Origin: Idiomarina sp.
GTDB lineage: Bacteria > Pseudomonadota > Gammaproteobacteria > Enterobacterales > Alteromonadaceae
Assembly: GCA_020832105.1 (NCBI GenBank)
Contig: JAFIFH010000016.1
Coordinates: 1 to 64,000, forward strand
Length of the DNA stretch: 64,000 nt
Direction of reading: 5' to 3'
Position numbers and translations under genes: made by a program. Within the stretch, counting starts at the first letter, position 1. Each line of letters begins with the position of its first letter. Positions 53,442-64,000 of this stretch are shown piece after piece. The notes beneath the pieces were generated by a model. The model worked only from the letters and a program-made list of their open reading frames with translations. It did no database searches and was not told the origin of the DNA.

Positions 53442-55358
53442 CTAGCGCCACTCGAGCTGGCGGCCATCAATTTCGCCGAGAATATGGCCGCGGCCATTTG
53501 ACTTAGCCTTATATAATAAGGTGTCGGCGCGATGGATAGCGGCCTGCCAGGTATGGGTCTGACTGGTAATCAATACGGCACCGCCACTGGCATTGACTGC
53601 AATGCCAGGGTTTGGCGCCTGGGTCACTGCCTCTCGAATTTTACCGATCACCTGCTCGATATCGCCGGGGCTGACGTTACGCACCACCGCAAGAAATTCT
53701 TCACCACCCCAGCGAATCACTAAATCCTCCGCTCGCAGCGCTTTTTGCAAGCGTTCACCAATGCTTATCAAGACTTTATCGCCGGCCTCGTGACCATAGG
53801 TGTCGTTGATATCTTTAAAGTGGTCGAGGTCGATGAGTACAATCAGGTCGCCCTGCTGTTTGGGAAACTTGTTTAACGCCCGGCGGTTATATAGCTGCGT
53901 CAGGGGGTCTCGATTTGATTGCTCCTGGAGGTCACTATTAACCTGATTCAGCTGGGCATTTAAACGGCGCACATGGCGGCTACCTAGCAGTGCCATAATG
54001 AGTCCTACAGCGAGCAACAGCCCGATAACCGTTAACCAGTTACGCTGGCGCTGTTGGCTACTCAGCAGGGCTTCGCGTAGTGCCGACTCATGTTCCAGCA
54101 GCTGAATACGTAACGCTGAATCTTGTGCTTCATAACGCACCTGGAGCTCACTAGTCATCCGCTCACGCTCCTGACTAAAGGCCTGCTCGCGCAGTTGCAG
54201 TTGCGAACGAGTGGTTGCCAGTTCACGTTCTATATCGCCTGCGTCGCGATATGCCTCGGCTAAAAAGCCGAGCATATCGGCCTGGGAGTTCAATGGGCCT
54301 ACTTCTTTAAACTCATCTACCGCAGTTCGCATCAGGGTCAGGCCTTGTTCATGCTCACCCTGCTTCACCAGCACAAAGCCGACGTTAAAGCGCATGATAT
54401 GAATTTCGTAGTTGTTATTCAGACGCTCGGCGATAGCAATGCCTTGCTGAAAATAATCACTCGCACTTGCATAGCGTTGTGTATGCAGGTGAATGGCGCC
54501 CAGATTATTCAACGCCAACATTTGGGTGCGGCTGGCTGTACCCTCTGTGACTGGCTCTGTTGCCCGAATAAAGTCGGCCTCGGCAGACTCAATTGGCCCG
54601 CCATTCGATTGAATGACGTACCCACGTACCATATAGAGCTCGGGCAAACGCGCGCTGAGGCCATGGCGCTGGGAATCTTCAATGGTGCGATTGAGTAGTG
54701 CAAGGGCAGAGTCAAAATCACGTAAATGGGCGAGGATGCGCGCCTGGTGCAGGTTGAGGAACTGTCTGCGCCGCTGAGTGTGCTGGTCATCAAGCTCGAG
54801 CAGTGCTTCGTGGGCGTTGAGCAAATACTGCAGCGAAAGTTCGTAAACATGCTGTATTTCATAGCTTCTCGCGAGCACATGCATGCGATGGTAGCGCACA
54901 CGGGGGTCGTCGATGTGGTCCGCTTGCAGTTCCAGCTCAGGCACCAGAATGGCCAGACCCTGCTGATTGCGCCTATGCAGGTAAATTTCGCCTATCGTAT
55001 TCTGCACTTCGGCTTTGGCGAGGATATTGCTCTTTATTTGCGGCTCAGCAAGCATGTCGTAGAGTAAGCCCAGCGCTTCGTCTGTACGTTCATCAGCGAT
55101 TGCTAGCGCTAGCGCCTGATATGTCAGCGCACGAACCCGGGTCAATAAGGGGGTGGTGGCGGATACTTGCTCAAGAACCTGACTTAACGCCTGCCGATTA
55201 GCCGGTGCCATGCCAATTCCCAGTGTCTGGTCCAGGGCTTGCTCCAGACTCTGGTCGCGAAGCTCGGCCGGAGATTCGGCGCTCGCCGCATACGTCCAGC
55301 ACAAGGCTACGAGTAATAGATATTTAGCAGGTAACACTCTAAGCTTGGCGTAATGCAT
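53442..55358 (-). CDS. Exported TPR sensor with diguanylate cyclase domain
   Basis: About 638 residues. A signal peptide (LPAKYLLLVALCWTYAASA) leads into about 350 residues of tetratricopeptide-like helices (RTQMLALNNLGAIHLHTQRY and others) in the periplasm, a helix near residues 445-465, and a GGDEF domain. The domain has DIDHFKDINDTYGHEAGDKV-like LDHFKDINDTYGHEAGDK and an intact RWGGEEFLAV; LRAED before it gives the RxxD inhibitory site. It should make c-di-GMP under product control. The start is either ATG 55358 or GTG 55367; neither has a clear ribosome site. Confidence 0.88.
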   Translation of the reverse strand: MHYAKLRVLPAKYLLLVALCWTYAASAESPAELRDQSLEQALDQTLGIGMAPANRQALSQVLEQVSATTPLLTRVRALTYQALALAIADERTDEALGLLYDMLAEPQIKSNILAKAEVQNTIGEIYLHRRNQQGLAILVPELELQADHIDDPRVRYHRMHVLARSYEIQHVYELSLQYLLNAHEALLELDDQHTQRRRQFLNLHQARILAHLRDFDSALALLNRTIEDSQRHGLSARLPELYMVRGYVIQSNGGPIESAEADFIRATEPVTEGTASRTQMLALNNLGAIHLHTQRYASASDYFQQGIAIAERLNNNYEIHIMRFNVGFVLVKQGEHEQGLTLMRTAVDEFKEVGPLNSQADMLGFLAEAYRDAGDIERELATTRSQLQLREQAFSQERERMTSELQVRYEAQDSALRIQLLEHESALREALLSSQQRQRNWLTVIGLLLAVGLIMALLGSRHVRRLNAQLNQVNSDLQEQSNRDPLTQLYNRRALNKFPKQQGDLIVLIDLDHFKDINDTYGHEAGDKVLISIGERLQKALRAEDLVIRWGGEEFLAVVRNVSPGDIEQVIGKIREAVTQAPNPGIAVNASGGAVLITSQTHTWQAAIHRADTLLYKAKSNGRGHILGEIDGRQLEWR

Positions 55359-55486
55359 AAGTCGCACACTTTGTTGTTATTTTGTTTGTTGTAACATGAG
55401 TGATATCAGTCTTCTAGCATAAGATCGCGAAAAAGTACTATTTTGAGGTGAGTGGACAGTTGCGTCGATAAATTCGAAGGTTAATT

Positions 55487-56404
55487 ATGAGTAATGTTTT
55501 AAAAAGTACCGAGCAGCCTTGTACACAAGCGCATCCAGACGGGCTCACGATCACCCAAATCCTGACACCGCGACTCGCTGATATAGGCGGGGTGACGGTT
55601 CGCAGGGTATTTCCTACTATCGGTCGAAAAATGATTGGACCATGGGTGTTTTTTGACGAAATGGGACCCGTTGATTTCGCCTCGGGTCCAGGTTTGAATG
55701 TGCCGCCGCATCCGCATATTGGCCTGGCGACTGTTACCTACCTCTTCACTGGGGAGATGCTTCATCGAGATTCATTGGGTACCGTACAGGCCATTCGGCC
55801 TGGGGATATAAACCTGATGGTGGCTGGGCGTGGGGTTGTTCACTCTGAACGCGAGCGGCCGGAGATGGCTGCCAAAACACGGTCAATGCATGGTCTGCAG
55901 CTTTGGTTGGCGCTGCCTGAAGCGGATGAGCAATGTGCACCGGCTTTTCATCATGTCCCGTCAGCGCAGATCCCGCTGCTCGACATGGATGGCGTTACGT
56001 TAAGGGTGATGATTGGTGAAGCCTACGGCGTTAGCTCCCCGGTGCCGGTATTTTCACCTACCTTGTACCTTGAGGCGTTTATCCAGCAAGGGCGGACGCT
56101 GCAATTACCTGATGCTGCCGAATACGGTGTCTACGTGGTGAGTGGTGCGCTGCGCATGCAGGGGTATGTTATTGAGGCGCATAGCATGGCCGTGGTGGAG
56201 TCAGGTACCGCAATTGAAGTCACCGCCAGCGCAGACACCCGTATCGTCCTGATTGGCGGTGAGCCCCTCGGCAAGCGCCATATCAACTGGAATTTTGTGG
56301 CAAGTGATAGAGCGTTAATCAGCAACGCGCGCGAGGACTGGGAGGCCCAGCGCTTCGCCAAAGTCCCTGGTGACGAGGACGATTTTGTACCGTTACCAAA
56401 GTGA
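55487..56404 (+). CDS. Pirin-family protein
   Basis: A 305-residue bicupin. The metal-binding His residues are in PPHPHIGLATVTYLFTGEML, and GRGVVHSERER is a pirin hallmark. Pirins bind iron and some are quercetin 2,3-dioxygenases; others regulate. Length and layout are standard. Confidence 0.93.
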   Translation: MSNVLKSTEQPCTQAHPDGLTITQILTPRLADIGGVTVRRVFPTIGRKMIGPWVFFDEMGPVDFASGPGLNVPPHPHIGLATVTYLFTGEMLHRDSLGTVQAIRPGDINLMVAGRGVVHSERERPEMAAKTRSMHGLQLWLALPEADEQCAPAFHHVPSAQIPLLDMDGVTLRVMIGEAYGVSSPVPVFSPTLYLEAFIQQGRTLQLPDAAEYGVYVVSGALRMQGYVIEAHSMAVVESGTAIEVTASADTRIVLIGGEPLGKRHINWNFVASDRALISNAREDWEAQRFAKVPGDEDDFVPLPK

Positions 56405-56430
56405 CGTTGCGCTGAAGCTGAGAGCCTGGG

Positions 56431-57222
56431 CTAACCGAAGACCGTGATGGTTTGCCGACTAATGGCAACTAACTTGCCTTGCTCGTCCCATATATGTGCA
56501 TGGGTATGCCCGTAACCGTCTGCAGCATAATCAATATACGCGACATATTGCCACCAGTTGCGGGTGGTTTTATCCGCTGCTAAGGGCTCCGGGAATTCAA
56601 TCGTCCAGGTCAGTGAACTGGCTGGCACGGGTCGCTTCAGGTGAGGCAACACCGCAGGTGGCCAGGCATCCACCAGGCCAAGAAACAAGCCAACGGTGAT
56701 CGGTGTGTCTTCTTCGGCATAACGCATCCAGCCACCGAATTCGCGCTCTGGTTGGCCTGCAAACGGCATCGCGCCCACATTCAGGCAGTACTCGTAATTG
56801 CGTGCAAATTGCGGCACTAAGTCCGACTCTGGCATCGGTGTGCCAGTGTCTCGTGATGGAACGGTCGAGGTTGGTGTATCAGTGACGTTAACGACGGATG
56901 AACGCGACTGACCAAACGTCAGTAATGCGCTTAAGCCCACTTCGCCCTGTTGAACGATCTCCACGCTGACCTGGGTCACGTTTTTACCCTCGCGCAAAAT
57001 ACGTCGCTGAACGGTTACCTCGCCAGGTGCAATAGGCCCCACGAAGGACACTGTCATTGCACGTATCGCTTGCTCAGGGTTCACCCCATTAACACCGTGT
57101 TGATAGGCAATCGCGGCGCTAAATCCGCCAAAAAAAGCGCGCCCCTGTGCCCAGCCTTCGGGCAGGGTTATCGTTTGTTCCGGGTCAGCGGTAAGCTGCT
57201 GCAAAGTTTTACTGAACTGCAT
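56431..57222 (-). CDS. Acyl-CoA thioesterase-like (double hotdog) protein
   Basis: A 263-residue protein with two hotdog-type halves, typical of TesB-like / 4HBT_3 thioesterases: WAQGRAFFGGFSAAIAYQHG, MTVSFVGPIAPGEV in the first, and PASSLTWTIEFPEPL, HTHAHIWDEQGKLVAISRQT in the second. It probably hydrolyses acyl-CoA esters; the chain preference cannot be read from sequence. AAGGAAA precedes the ATG. Confidence 0.85.
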   Translation of the reverse strand: MQFSKTLQQLTADPEQTITLPEGWAQGRAFFGGFSAAIAYQHGVNGVNPEQAIRAMTVSFVGPIAPGEVTVQRRILREGKNVTQVSVEIVQQGEVGLSALLTFGQSRSSVVNVTDTPTSTVPSRDTGTPMPESDLVPQFARNYEYCLNVGAMPFAGQPEREFGGWMRYAEEDTPITVGLFLGLVDAWPPAVLPHLKRPVPASSLTWTIEFPEPLAADKTTRNWWQYVAYIDYAADGYGHTHAHIWDEQGKLVAISRQTITVFG

Positions 57223-57258
57223 ATCTTTCCTTGAAAATATAAGGCCTTAGGGGTAACT

Positions 57259-57296
57259 GGCGAACCCTGGGCGTGGTCAATAGCTCAGGGTTCGCC
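57259..57296. terminator. Hairpin next to the dehydrogenase relic
   Basis: GGCGAACCCTG and CAGGGTTCGCC are perfect 11-base arms with a 16-base loop, lying just after the stop of the relic at 57306 (minus strand). There is no T-run. It may be the old transcript end of the lost gene. Confidence 0.5.
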
Positions 57297-57305
57297 GCCA
57301 GTATC

Positions 57306-57350
57306 TTACCATTCAACGACGATTTTACCGAAGTGACCACCAGACAAGAA
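57306..57350 (-). pseudogene. C-terminal relic of an MDR-type (zinc-binding) dehydrogenase
   Basis: On the minus strand the last residues before a TAA at 57306-57308 read FLSGGHFGKIVVEW, and HFGKIV followed by a short tail is the usual end of medium-chain (quinone-oxidoreductase-like) dehydrogenases. Upstream the frame soon loses family character and no start exists. The remaining 200 bp up to katG hold only its promoter region, with an OxyR-like ATAG-N7-CTGT at 57458-57472. Confidence 0.4.
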
Positions 57351-57540
57351 ACAACTGGGTCTGCTTAGCTGTGCGTTCCAGCATTGGAATTGGTCGGTAA
57401 TGTGAATAGAATAATGTTATTTAACAATTGTTTAAGTTGTAGTGTCCAGAAAACGCGATAGCCTCAATCTGTATTTTTAAGCGCTCAGTTTTACCGTATC
57501 GCAGTATATTAACGTTGGTAAACATATCAATTCACATTGA

Positions 57541-59787
<2,247 letters not shown>

Positions 59788-59812
59788 ATCTAAGCAGTAG
59801 CACAACCGTCAG

Positions 59813-59845
59813 GCCCCTTAGTTTAACCGCTAAGGGGCTTTTTTT
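59813..59845 (+). terminator. Intrinsic terminator after katG
   Basis: GCCCCTTAG and CTAAGGGGC pair around an 8-base loop and run into seven Ts. Confidence 0.93.
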
Positions 59846-60042
59846 ATGGCAAATATGTGCGCCAGGATTGGGCGCTTGTGGGTTGAAAAGCCTAATTCCT
59901 GCAAAGGTTTATTCGACAATCATATGGCTTTATAGCTGGCGAGCGGAGGGATAGGCAACTACGTTTAAAGGCTGAAGTTACATCGCAACATGAATCGTTT
60001 TACCTCCAACATTTTGCATAGCTAACAGCTAAGGACATACCC

Positions 60043-60642
60043 ATGGCGAAGATTTTAGTGCTTTATCATTCAATGTACGGTCATATTGAAACGCTGGCAT
60101 ACAAGGTGGCAGAAGGGGCGAAATCGGTTGCCGACACTGAAGTCACGGTCAAACGCGTCCCTGAAACCATGCCCAAAGACGCATTTGAAAGCGCGGGTGG
60201 TAAAACCGGTCAGGATGCAGAAGAGGCAAAAGCAGCCGAGCTGGCAGACTACGACGCGATCATTTTCGGCACACCCACCCGCTTTGGCAATATGTCAGGT
60301 CAAATGCGCAGCTTCCTCGACCAGACCGGCGGGTTATGGGCGAAAGGGGCATTGGCAGGTAAAATCGCCAGTGTATTTACTTCAACGGGCACCGGCGGTG
60401 GCGCCGAGACGACAATCACGTCCACCTGGACGACGCTCGCGCACCACGGCATGGTCATTGTACCTGTGGGGTATAGCCACGAAGGCGTGGCGGATATCTC
60501 TGAAGTTGGTGGCGGTACACCGTACGGCGCATCAACCATTGCAGGTGCTGATGGTTCGCGGCAGCCAAGTGAGAAAGAATTGGCCATTGCCCGCTTTCAG
60601 GGTGAGCAAGTGGCGAAACTTACGGCCAAAGTGTTTGGCTAG
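60043..60642 (+). CDS. wrbA: NAD(P)H:quinone oxidoreductase WrbA
   Basis: A 199-residue flavodoxin-like enzyme that reduces quinones with two electrons, avoiding semiquinone radicals. The FMN-binding start [19 protein letters not shown], the [20 protein letters not shown] segment and VPVGYSHEG are WrbA hallmarks. AAGGA before the ATG. Location after katG fits an oxidative-stress role. The 255 bp before it hold the katG terminator and this gene's promoter. Confidence 0.96.
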   Translation: MAKILVLYHSMYGHIETLAYKVAEGAKSVADTEVTVKRVPETMPKDAFESAGGKTGQDAEEAKAAELADYDAIIFGTPTRFGNMSGQMRSFLDQTGGLWAKGALAGKIASVFTSTGTGGGAETTITSTWTTLAHHGMVIVPVGYSHEGVADISEVGGGTPYGASTIAGADGSRQPSEKELAIARFQGEQVAKLTAKVFG

Positions 60643-61544
60643 CGCGCAGGGCAGGCCTTGCCTGCCGCTGACCGGCTTGCTTTGACCCTTTGGTCGACAC
60701 TGGCGAACAGCGTCTCAATATGGTCAGGAAACTCGCTCACCATATAGTGTCGCGAGCGACCTTTAAGATTAATACGCAAACGACGAGCCTCGTCAACAAC
60801 GGGTTTGTTTGGGTCTTCCACTAACTCGACGCTTGCAATGTCATCGTAGCGCAGGCGTCGTGTGAACAGCAGGTAGCGCAGTGTGAGTTCGTTTTGACCA
60901 ATATGAAAGCTACGTAAACGACAACCCTGGATGAGCAGATATACCCCAAGGACCACGAAAAAAATGACGATGTAGCTTTTGGTGAGCTGCCACGCTGATT
61001 CGCCACTTGGGGTATTAAAAATCGTTACCACAATATTGATTAGAAACGTGGTCAGCACCCCCATTATGCCTGCGGTAAAATAACCATGACCGAGATTAGT
61101 CAGGTAGAAATCCACTTGCTCGGCACGGTCCTGGTCACCCTCTAGCTTGTCCTGAACCACGGATGTAAACTCGTCAACCCCTTGCCAATGAGAGGGGACG
61201 CTGAGCAGAACCTTGCCGTCTTTACCGACAAGGGCAACCTGCCCTTTGTCAGTCAGTCTGTCGATACCATACACTTTGCGCCAGGCGACCCGAGCGTTTC
61301 TTTGTTTGTTACGTGATGTCCTGGTGAAAGACTCGACCGTGTCGTTATCGTATTTGATGATCACGCCGCGAGTGCGGTTTTTAAATAGACTGACAGCGAA
61401 ACCGAGTACCACTAGCACCAGGACCATATTGAGCCAGACTGATATCTCAGTCATACCAACGGATATGAAATACACCACTGCCACAGCAACAATGAGGCAG
61501 TCATACAGGCTAAAGCGCAAGCGGCCTTCTATCGTGGTTTTCAT
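60639..61544 (-). CDS. Membrane protein with PH-like domains, function unknown
   Basis: A 301-residue protein with helices near residues 15-35, 37-50, 155-178 and 188-205. The stretches after each pair ([40 protein letters not shown] with YDDIASVEL) resemble bacterial PH domains. Its last codons ([12 protein letters not shown]) are written by one of the REP-like palindromes, and its stop overlaps the wrbA stop by 4 bp, so the repeat has probably lengthened the C-terminus. Confidence 0.65.
   Translation of the reverse strand: MKTTIEGRLRFSLYDCLIVAVAVVYFISVGMTEISVWLNMVLVLVVLGFAVSLFKNRTRGVIIKYDNDTVESFTRTSRNKQRNARVAWRKVYGIDRLTDKGQVALVGKDGKVLLSVPSHWQGVDEFTSVVQDKLEGDQDRAEQVDFYLTNLGHGYFTAGIMGVLTTFLINIVVTIFNTPSGESAWQLTKSYIVIFFVVLGVYLLIQGCRLRSFHIGQNELTLRYLLFTRRLRYDDIASVELVEDPNKPVVDEARRLRINLKGRSRHYMVSEFPDHIETLFASVDQRVKASRSAAGKACPAR
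60650..60666. repeat. REP-like palindrome (GGCAGGC-CTT-GCCTGCC)
   Basis: A perfect 7-bp stem with a 3-base loop, just after wrbA and inside the last codons of the convergent PH-like gene. One of four copies in the window. Confidence 0.6.
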
Positions 61545-61599
61545 CCGTTGTCCCTAGTGAGTCCTTAGCGTATTCACTTAGTTTGTTGGTTTGATGTTA

Positions 61600-62244
61600 T
61601 TACAAGCTGCGATAAATATCGAGTACACCATTGATGACAAACTGCACCGCCAGCACGGCGAGAATGACCCCGAAGATACGGGTGACTATCTCTTTGCCGG
61701 TTTCACCGAGATACTTCACCAGCGAGTGAGAATAAATCATTGCGAAATAACAGCTTAAGGTGGTTAGTAGGATAGCCACGAAAACGATAGATACGTGCCA
61801 GATAGTCGGTGCCTCACTGGTTAAAATCATCACCGTGGCGATGGAGCCGGGGCCACTGATGAATGGAATCGCTAGGGGGATGACTGAAATGTCGTTTGCG
61901 ATTTTGCCGTCGCCATGGGGGTCGTCGCCGGTGGCTTGCTCGGCTTCGTCGGCGCCTTTGCTAATCATGCGCATAGCAATCCCAAACAGGATCAGGCCCC
62001 CGGCGATGCGAAAGGCTTCGAGGGTAATGCCGAAAAGTTTAAAGATAACGCCACCGAGCAATGCGAAGGTTATAAAAATACCGGTGGCTATAATGGTAGA
62101 GCGTTTGGCGGTGGTTCTAATGGTGGTGTTGGAGGCACGGGGTAACAACGAAACAAAGATAAACGCTGTGGTCAGCGGGTTTACGATCACAAAGAGCGCT
62201 GCAATCGTGATGAACAGGTATTCAACTAGCGGCGATACTTCCAT
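61600..62244 (-). CDS. MarC-family membrane protein
   Basis: A 214-residue protein with six helices and the MarC landmarks NPLTTAFIFVSLLP and AGGLILFGIAMRMI, then SVIPLAIPFISGPGSIATVM. Despite the name, the family's role in drug resistance is not supported and its function is unknown. AAGGA before the ATG. Confidence 0.92.
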   Translation of the reverse strand: MEVSPLVEYLFITIAALFVIVNPLTTAFIFVSLLPRASNTTIRTTAKRSTIIATGIFITFALLGGVIFKLFGITLEAFRIAGGLILFGIAMRMISKGADEAEQATGDDPHGDGKIANDISVIPLAIPFISGPGSIATVMILTSEAPTIWHVSIVFVAILLTTLSCYFAMIYSHSLVKYLGETGKEIVTRIFGVILAVLAVQFVINGVLDIYRSL

Positions 62245-62265
62245 TTTTTTGAGTCCTTTTGGTCG

Positions 62266-62282
62266 GGCAGGCTGCGCCTGCC
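62266..62282. repeat. REP-like palindrome (GGCAGGC-TGC-GCCTGCC)
   Basis: A perfect 7-bp stem with a 3-base loop between the NTF2-like gene and marC. One of four copies in the window. Confidence 0.6.
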
Positions 62283-62312
62283 GTTAATCATCGCTTGGTG
62301 TCAGGCGCACCA

Positions 62313-62798
62313 TCAATCAGCGTTTGTGGTGTCTTTATGGGTAGCGTGCCAGTTGATGGCGCGCCATTCGCCTTCGTCTTCAATCAATACACCACTATTA
62401 TAGAAGTAGCTTGATTCACTGCCATCCACAGGTTCTGCCACCAGGATGAAATTGACGATCACAGTATCGCCAAGCACCGTGAGCTTAAGTTCATCAGCTC
62501 GATACCAGCTGGTGACATCCTGGTCCTGTAATGGTGCGGAACCCCACATGCCCTGCATTAATTCTTGTTTACCAAAACGGCTTCCTGCGGAGCTGGTGTA
62601 GGTTAAATCAGGGTGCCAGAACTCGCCATGTACATCACCGTCACCCACACTGGCGCCGTGCATAAACCAGTCAAGCCGTTCTTGAATAGGCGCCTGCAAA
62701 GGATGGGTCTGTTGATTGCCTGATTGTGCCGTGGCGAATGGCGCTGAAGTAGAGAACACAATACAAATCGTCGCCAGTAACATTATTTTGGTGCTCAT
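62313..62798 (-). CDS. Exported NTF2/SnoaL-like protein
   Basis: A 161-residue protein from the ATG at 62798 (AAGGAA before it), with a signal peptide (MSTKIMLLATICIVFSTSAP, FATAQ). The body (RLDWFMHGASVGDGDVHGEF, WHPDLTYTSSAGSRFGKQEL, VLIEDEGEWRAINWHATH) fits the NTF2-like cone fold of SnoaL/DUF4440 proteins, a fold used by many enzymes and binding proteins. No catalytic role can be read. Confidence 0.75.
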   Translation of the reverse strand: MSTKIMLLATICIVFSTSAPFATAQSGNQQTHPLQAPIQERLDWFMHGASVGDGDVHGEFWHPDLTYTSSAGSRFGKQELMQGMWGSAPLQDQDVTSWYRADELKLTVLGDTVIVNFILVAEPVDGSESSYFYNSGVLIEDEGEWRAINWHATHKDTTNAD

Positions 62799-62895
62799 GC
62801 GAAATTCCTTAGCAGGCACGCACGCGTGCCGAGTCGTTGAAATCGTTTATGTAAGAAAGGCTGCAAGAGGGGGTACCTCGCGCGCAATGTTGTAC

Positions 62896-63432
62896 CTACT
62901 TTAGTCTGGCAGCGCGGCGGTGTAAATCATACATCTGGGTAGCGAGCTCAGGAACTGGCCCTGACACGGCTAATTTTGGTGCGACTTCGCCAATCGGTAG
63001 CTGATTGACCCGCGAAGCGGACTAGCCAAACGATTGCATCCATTCGGTTAGCTGCCCGGTGGTGTGGATGTACACAATAGCGCCTAACTCGGCCCAGCCA
63101 TGGGCGGCTGAACACATCGGGCAGTGTTCCCCTGAAGTATACATGACACATTGCTGGCGGGTGTCACGATCAAGATGGGTGGCAGCCCAGCGCGCGAGCT
63201 CGATTTCCGGGTGGTAGGTTTTATTTACTGTATTCACCCGGTTACGGTCTTCGCGCAGGACTTCGCCCTGGGCGTTGACCAGCACAGAGCCAAAAGGGGC
63301 ATCACCGGCTAACAAGGCCTCTTCTGCCAAGGCCACACAGCGCTCTAAGTGTTGCCACTGAGCGCTGGTGAAGTCTTCCCGGGTTAGCGGTCGGTCAGGT
63401 GCGGCCGCTTGATGCTCACCCTTGTTACACAT
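62896..63432 (-). pseudogene. Nucleoside deaminase interrupted by an amber codon
   Basis: A cytidine/deoxycytidylate-deaminase-fold protein. The frame from ATG 63432 reads DAPFGSVLVNAQGEVL, HPEIELARWAA (proton-shuttle Glu, metal site) and SGEHCPMCSAAHGW (zinc Cys pair), then stops at TAG 63022-63024 after 136 residues. In the same frame, past that stop, NQLPIGEVAPKLAV and GPVPELATQMYDLHRR continue as the usual family C-terminus up to TAG 62896-62898. So one base change has removed the last 42 residues. The short form may still fold, or the stop may be read through. The start overlaps the RND gene's stop by 1 bp. Confidence 0.8.
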
Positions 63433-64000
63433 TAAGGCGTACTCGTTTGATCACTGGAAGGTTCTGTCACCTGGCGGTCTTTGGCCAGGTACAAATACAT
63501 TGCTGGCAGCACATACAAGGTGAAGATGGTGCCAATGGTCATCCCCGCAGCGATGATCAGACCCATCGCGAAGCGTGATGCGCCACCAGGTCCGCTGGCA
63601 AATAATAGCGGCAAGGTCGCCAGTACGGTTGCGGCCGTGGTCATTAGAATAGGGCGCAAACGAATCGCTGCGGCTTCTTCAATCGCCTCGCGTTTGCTGC
63701 GGCCTTCGGCCTGCAGCTGATTGGCAAATTCCACAATCAGAATACCGTGCTTCGCAATCAGGCCTATCAACGTGACCAGGCCTACCTGGGTGTAAATATT
63801 CAATGAAGCAAAGCCGAGGCTGACAAATATCAGCGCGCCACAAATACTCATCGGCACTGTGACTAACACAATAATGGCATCGCGGAAGCTCTCAAATTGC
63901 GCAGCCAACACCAAAAAGATAATTACCAGCGCAAAGAAGAATGTTACCAGCAGCTGTTGCCCTTCACTCTTAAACTGGCGTGACTGACCCGCATAGTCGA
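63432..64000 (-). CDS. RND-family efflux transporter, C-terminal part (5' end outside window)
   Basis: The frame is open to the window edge; about 189 residues of the end are visible. QFESFRDAIIVLVTVPMSIC, then YTQVGLVTLIGLIAKHGILI, VEFANQLQAEGRSKREAI and RLRPILMTTAATVLATLPLL are the closing helices of AcrB/MexB-type pumps, the inner-membrane, proton-driven part of tripartite drug exporters. The partner genes would lie beyond the window. Its stop overlaps the broken deaminase gene by 1 bp. Confidence 0.94.
   Translation of the reverse strand, partial: DYAGQSRQFKSEGQQLLVTFFFALVIIFLVLAAQFESFRDAIIVLVTVPMSICGALIFVSLGFASLNIYTQVGLVTLIGLIAKHGILIVEFANQLQAEGRSKREAIEEAAAIRLRPILMTTAATVLATLPLLFASGPGGASRFAMGLIIAAGMTIGTIFTLYVLPAMYLYLAKDRQVTEPSSDQTSTP

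Noticed and set aside
60086-60685. A 199-codon open frame overlapping wrbA in another phase
   Set aside because: It is the shifted frame of wrbA, with Arg/Ser/Pro-rich, non-family sequence.
61760-62287. A 175-codon open frame opposite marC
   Set aside because: Complement of a membrane-protein gene; the marC frame explains the sequence fully.

Overview
This window looks like a piece of a marine gammaproteobacterial chromosome, most likely from the Alteromonadales (Idiomarinaceae-like). That rests on the divergent yicC / rph-pyrE arrangement, a four-subunit frdABCD next to a menA-like gene, a TPP-riboswitch-controlled thiCDEFSGH operon with fused thiDE, many GGDEF/EAL proteins, and close resemblance of housekeeping proteins such as RNase PH to enterobacterial forms. 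The placement is inferred from the proteins, because there is no rRNA. I saw no tRNA, rRNA or CRISPR array.

Layout. 0-9.1 kb is core: a DUF3015/DUF4105 pair, fumarate reductase (frdABCD) with a UbiA-family prenyltransferase (menA-like), pyrE, rph and yicC. 9.2-17.8 kb is accessory: two unrelated HipBA toxin-antitoxin modules flank a DUF885 lipoprotein, followed by a membrane diguanylate cyclase and a DUF4143 ATPase whose upstream region carries three 16-bp repeats spaced exactly 32 bp apart. 17.8-22 kb is core-like: yjbQ, an XRE regulator, an M23 peptidase fused to the relic of a DoxX gene, a DODA-type dioxygenase and a DUF1653 gene.

22.0-32.3 kb is a defence island, visibly richer in A+T. 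It holds an XRE-ImmA/IrrE metallopeptidase, a three-gene restriction-modification operon (a C5-cytosine methyltransferase with an N-terminal winged helix, a McrB-like AAA+ ATPase and a DUF2357 PD-(D/E)XK nuclease, resembling LlaJI-type McrBC-like systems), a decayed IS3-family (IS407-like) element, and an HNH nuclease with a putative sulfur-binding-like N-terminus. The HNH gene lies between an intact CPXCG gene and a second, diverged copy of that gene's last 93 bases. This suggests that the cassette entered the CPXCG gene and rebuilt its 3' end with a recoded copy.

32.3-64 kb returns to core and metabolic genes: a cold-shock protein, a DUF1707/LiaF-like protein, D-lactate dehydrogenase with lactate permease, Ohr, a four-gene cupredoxin / GGDEF-EAL / DUF3034 / truncated haemoglobin operon, the thiamine operon, a CMD peroxidase-like gene with a divergent AraC regulator, a thiol-redox cluster (thioredoxin-like, CcdA, glutaredoxin-MauE fusion), a TPR-GGDEF cyclase, pirin, thioesterase, an exported catalase-peroxidase, WrbA, MarC, an NTF2-like protein, a nucleoside deaminase broken by an in-frame amber codon, and the end of an RND efflux pump.

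A small palindromic repeat (GGCAGGC-NNN-GCCTGCC) occurs four times at gene ends and looks like a REP-type family. The most notable points are the recoded CPXCG/HNH cassette, the winged-helix methyltransferase with a perfect palindrome in its own promoter region, and the 32-bp-phased repeats before the ATPase gene.
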